Source of the DNA: Coemansia sp. RSA 1804
Taxonomy: Eukaryota; Kickxellomycota; Kickxellomycetes; Kickxellales; Kickxellaceae
NCBI GenBank assembly: GCA_027578815.1
Contig: JANBTH010000382.1
Location: 1 to 18,646, forward strand
Length of the DNA stretch: 18,646 nt
Reading direction: 5' to 3'
Shown here: positions 17,080 through 18,646 of the stretch, piece by piece
Layout: each line of letters begins with the position of its first letter
Position numbering within the stretch: position 1 is the stretch's first letter
Notes under the pieces: generated by a model
Told to the model about the DNA's origin: nothing
The model's database searches: none
What the model saw: only the letters and a program-made list of their open reading frames with translations
Program-made: the position numbers and the translations under genes

Positions 17080-18646
17080 ATGCACACGCCAACGACGCCG
17101 GTTAGCAGTATCCAAGGTACCGCTGGAATAAAGAATGACCACCAACACCATCACCTGGCATCCTCAATGCCAGTAACAATGATGCGTAACAGCCATGCGG
17201 TCAATCTAGATGCTGTAGTGGAGACTCAGTGCCAAACCGGCGATGGAGCAAGTGGCATTGATGAGTATGCGTTCCATCCATCTCAACAACAGCAACAACA
17301 ACGGCAGCAGCAGCAACATTCTGGGCCAACACACCCGTCACCACTTGCGTACGCATCGCTACGGCAAACCGCTCGCGGGGAAGCCCAACAGTCAAGCATG
17401 GACATAGACTACGAAAACACAGTGCGGGCATCGCATTATGGACGACGACTTTATCCTACGTTCGACCCAGCAAACATCTACGATTGCCCCCTCAGGTTCA
17501 TTCGGCAATTCGAGCACACAGCGCAGCACAACGGACTCAATATGAAGATGTGGGCCAGGCGATTCAACTCGTGTCTCTTCGGGCGGGCCGAGGACTGGGC
17601 GTTTGAAGAATGCCCGCTGGAGCTGGCAGGCCCGTCGTGGGACATGCGCAAGCGACAGTTTCTTGACTGGGCGCTGCTTCCAGCAGAACAAGAGCTGCGA
17701 CGACAGCGGCTGCTGCGGTTCTTGCAGACAGAAGCGGATCTGAGTATCGACTTTGTGTATTCGTTTGAGGAAGCGGCGCGAGGGCTGCGCGATTACAAGG
17801 AGGATGTGTGGGTGCGTAAATGCATTGCGAATCTGCTACCGCCCCTGCGCAGCGCATTGTTTGAGCTGTGGCCAGACGGGCTGCCGGTGAGGTTCAGAGA
17901 CCTCCGAGACTCGCTTTATGCTGTAGATTGGAACCTGTACGAGGCAGCGAGCACGCCGCTCCGCGTGGTCAAGTACGGCACACCGTACGCGTACGAGGCA
18001 TACAGTCGGTCGCCGGCGCCATCGTCGATGTCATCGCCGCGGCAGCAAACCACAAGTCGAAACAGCCTGTCGTCATCCAACGAGCGGCCACAGACAAACA
18101 GGCCGTCGCTGACACTTCCACTTACCAGCACTGGCGGGCAAACCATATACTCGCCGCCGGCACCCATGCCCACAATCCTGCCAACAAGGAAGAAGCGCTC
18201 GGGTCTAAGCACATCAGTCACCTTCCACAACCGCAATAGCGGATACGGGGTCTCTGAGTCGTTGGATGTCGGGCCTTCTGGTAAAGTGACGGCCGACACA
18301 AGCCGCGGTGTATCGGCAGCCAACGGCGGAGCCAGCGACCTGCTCCTCAGTGCACTGTCTCGTATCCCAGGAAGGGAGCGGGCGGTGATTGTGGCAGCGC
18401 TGGAGCGAGCATCGGTTCCAGAGGATGGCGTAATGATGAGTGGGGACGATATCTCTGTGCCTGTGACACCAACACAGCCAAACGGAGGCCATTCAGGAGC
18501 GCTATCACCTATGGCGGCTAACGGCGCAATGTCATTATCAACCGGAGCAACAAGTAATAATGGCATTGCTGCGTTTAGTCAGAACAAGCAAAGAGACCAC
18601 CACCAACACCACAGGATGATCACAATGTCGCCAACAACAAAGCAGA
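17080..18646 (+). CDS. Retrotransposon Gag/capsid-like domain protein with long disordered flanks; 3' end outside window
   Basis: An uninterrupted frame of 522 codons that runs off the right edge. The first 120 residues are low complexity: His-rich near 21-26, a Q6-R-Q4 run near 70-80, S/P-rich. Residues about 127-285 are helical and follow the layout of the Ty3/gypsy-type Gag (Retrotrans_gag) capsid domain: a FIRQFE start helix; MWARRFNSCLFGRAEDWAFE, matching the family's F-x-x-x-L-x-G-x-A-x-x-W core; then SWDMRKRQFLDW; a LLRFLQTEADLSIDFVYSFEE helix pair; and a leucine-rich NLLPPLRSALFE end. After this come S/P/T-rich disordered sequence, a basic RKKR near 370 and a short helix LLLSALSRIPGRERAVIVAAL. 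No zinc knuckle, protease or reverse transcriptase appears before the window ends, and no LTR is evident upstream. ATG 17080 is the first ATG after a TATA-like element. It could be a domesticated Gag gene or the 5' part of an element. Confidence 0.7.
   Translation, partial: MHTPTTPVSSIQGTAGIKNDHQHHHLASSMPVTMMRNSHAVNLDAVVETQCQTGDGASGIDEYAFHPSQQQQQQRQQQQHSGPTHPSPLAYASLRQTARGEAQQSSMDIDYENTVRASHYGRRLYPTFDPANIYDCPLRFIRQFEHTAQHNGLNMKMWARRFNSCLFGRAEDWAFEECPLELAGPSWDMRKRQFLDWALLPAEQELRRQRLLRFLQTEADLSIDFVYSFEEAARGLRDYKEDVWVRKCIANLLPPLRSALFELWPDGLPVRFRDLRDSLYAVDWNLYEAASTPLRVVKYGTPYAYEAYSRSPAPSSMSSPRQQTTSRNSLSSSNERPQTNRPSLTLPLTSTGGQTIYSPPAPMPTILPTRKKRSGLSTSVTFHNRNSGYGVSESLDVGPSGKVTADTSRGVSAANGGASDLLLSALSRIPGRERAVIVAALERASVPEDGVMMSGDDISVPVTPTQPNGGHSGALSPMAANGAMSLSTGATSNNGIAAFSQNKQRDHHQHHRMITMSPTTKQ

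Overview
The window is nuclear DNA of a fungus. It encodes a eukaryotic ribosomal protein, a branchpoint-binding splicing factor, a Swi5 recombination mediator, a long-form (ELAC2/Trz1-type) tRNase Z and an OFA-type MFS transporter. Genes are mostly intronless, have GC-rich third positions and carry Q-, P- and S-rich disordered tails. They are separated by AT-rich spacers. This style would fit an early-diverging (zoopagomycete or Kickxellomycotina-like) fungus, but that placement is an inference with low confidence.

Layout, left to right. The 3' coding exon of ribosomal protein eS25 (707-1006, +) follows a clear 3' splice site; its short first exon was not resolved. About 2 kb of non-coding AT-rich DNA follows. 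Then come a Swi5-like gene (3035-3451, +), the branchpoint-binding protein BBP/SF1 (3710-5710, +) and ribulose-5-phosphate 3-epimerase (6081-6752, +). On the minus strand lie a small N-terminally anchored protein of unknown function (6916-7425), a 1050-residue tRNase Z (7948-11100) and a 726-residue oxalate/formate-antiporter-like MFS protein with a roughly 220-residue C-terminal tail (11574-13754). A 3.3-kb AT-rich gene desert (13755-17079) contains decayed-looking pieces. The last gene (17080 to beyond the window end, +) encodes a retrotransposon Gag/capsid-like domain inside long disordered flanks, with no protease or polymerase visible.

The genes do not form a pathway; each is an ordinary monocistronic unit. 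Two themes connect some of them. RNA processing is represented by BBP, which reads branch sites such as the CTAAC element before the eS25 exon, and by tRNase Z, whose leader contains a degenerate tRNA-Asp-like sequence. The most unusual item is the Gag-like gene at the right end, a candidate domesticated capsid gene. No CRISPR array, rRNA gene, intact tRNA gene or intact transposon was seen.
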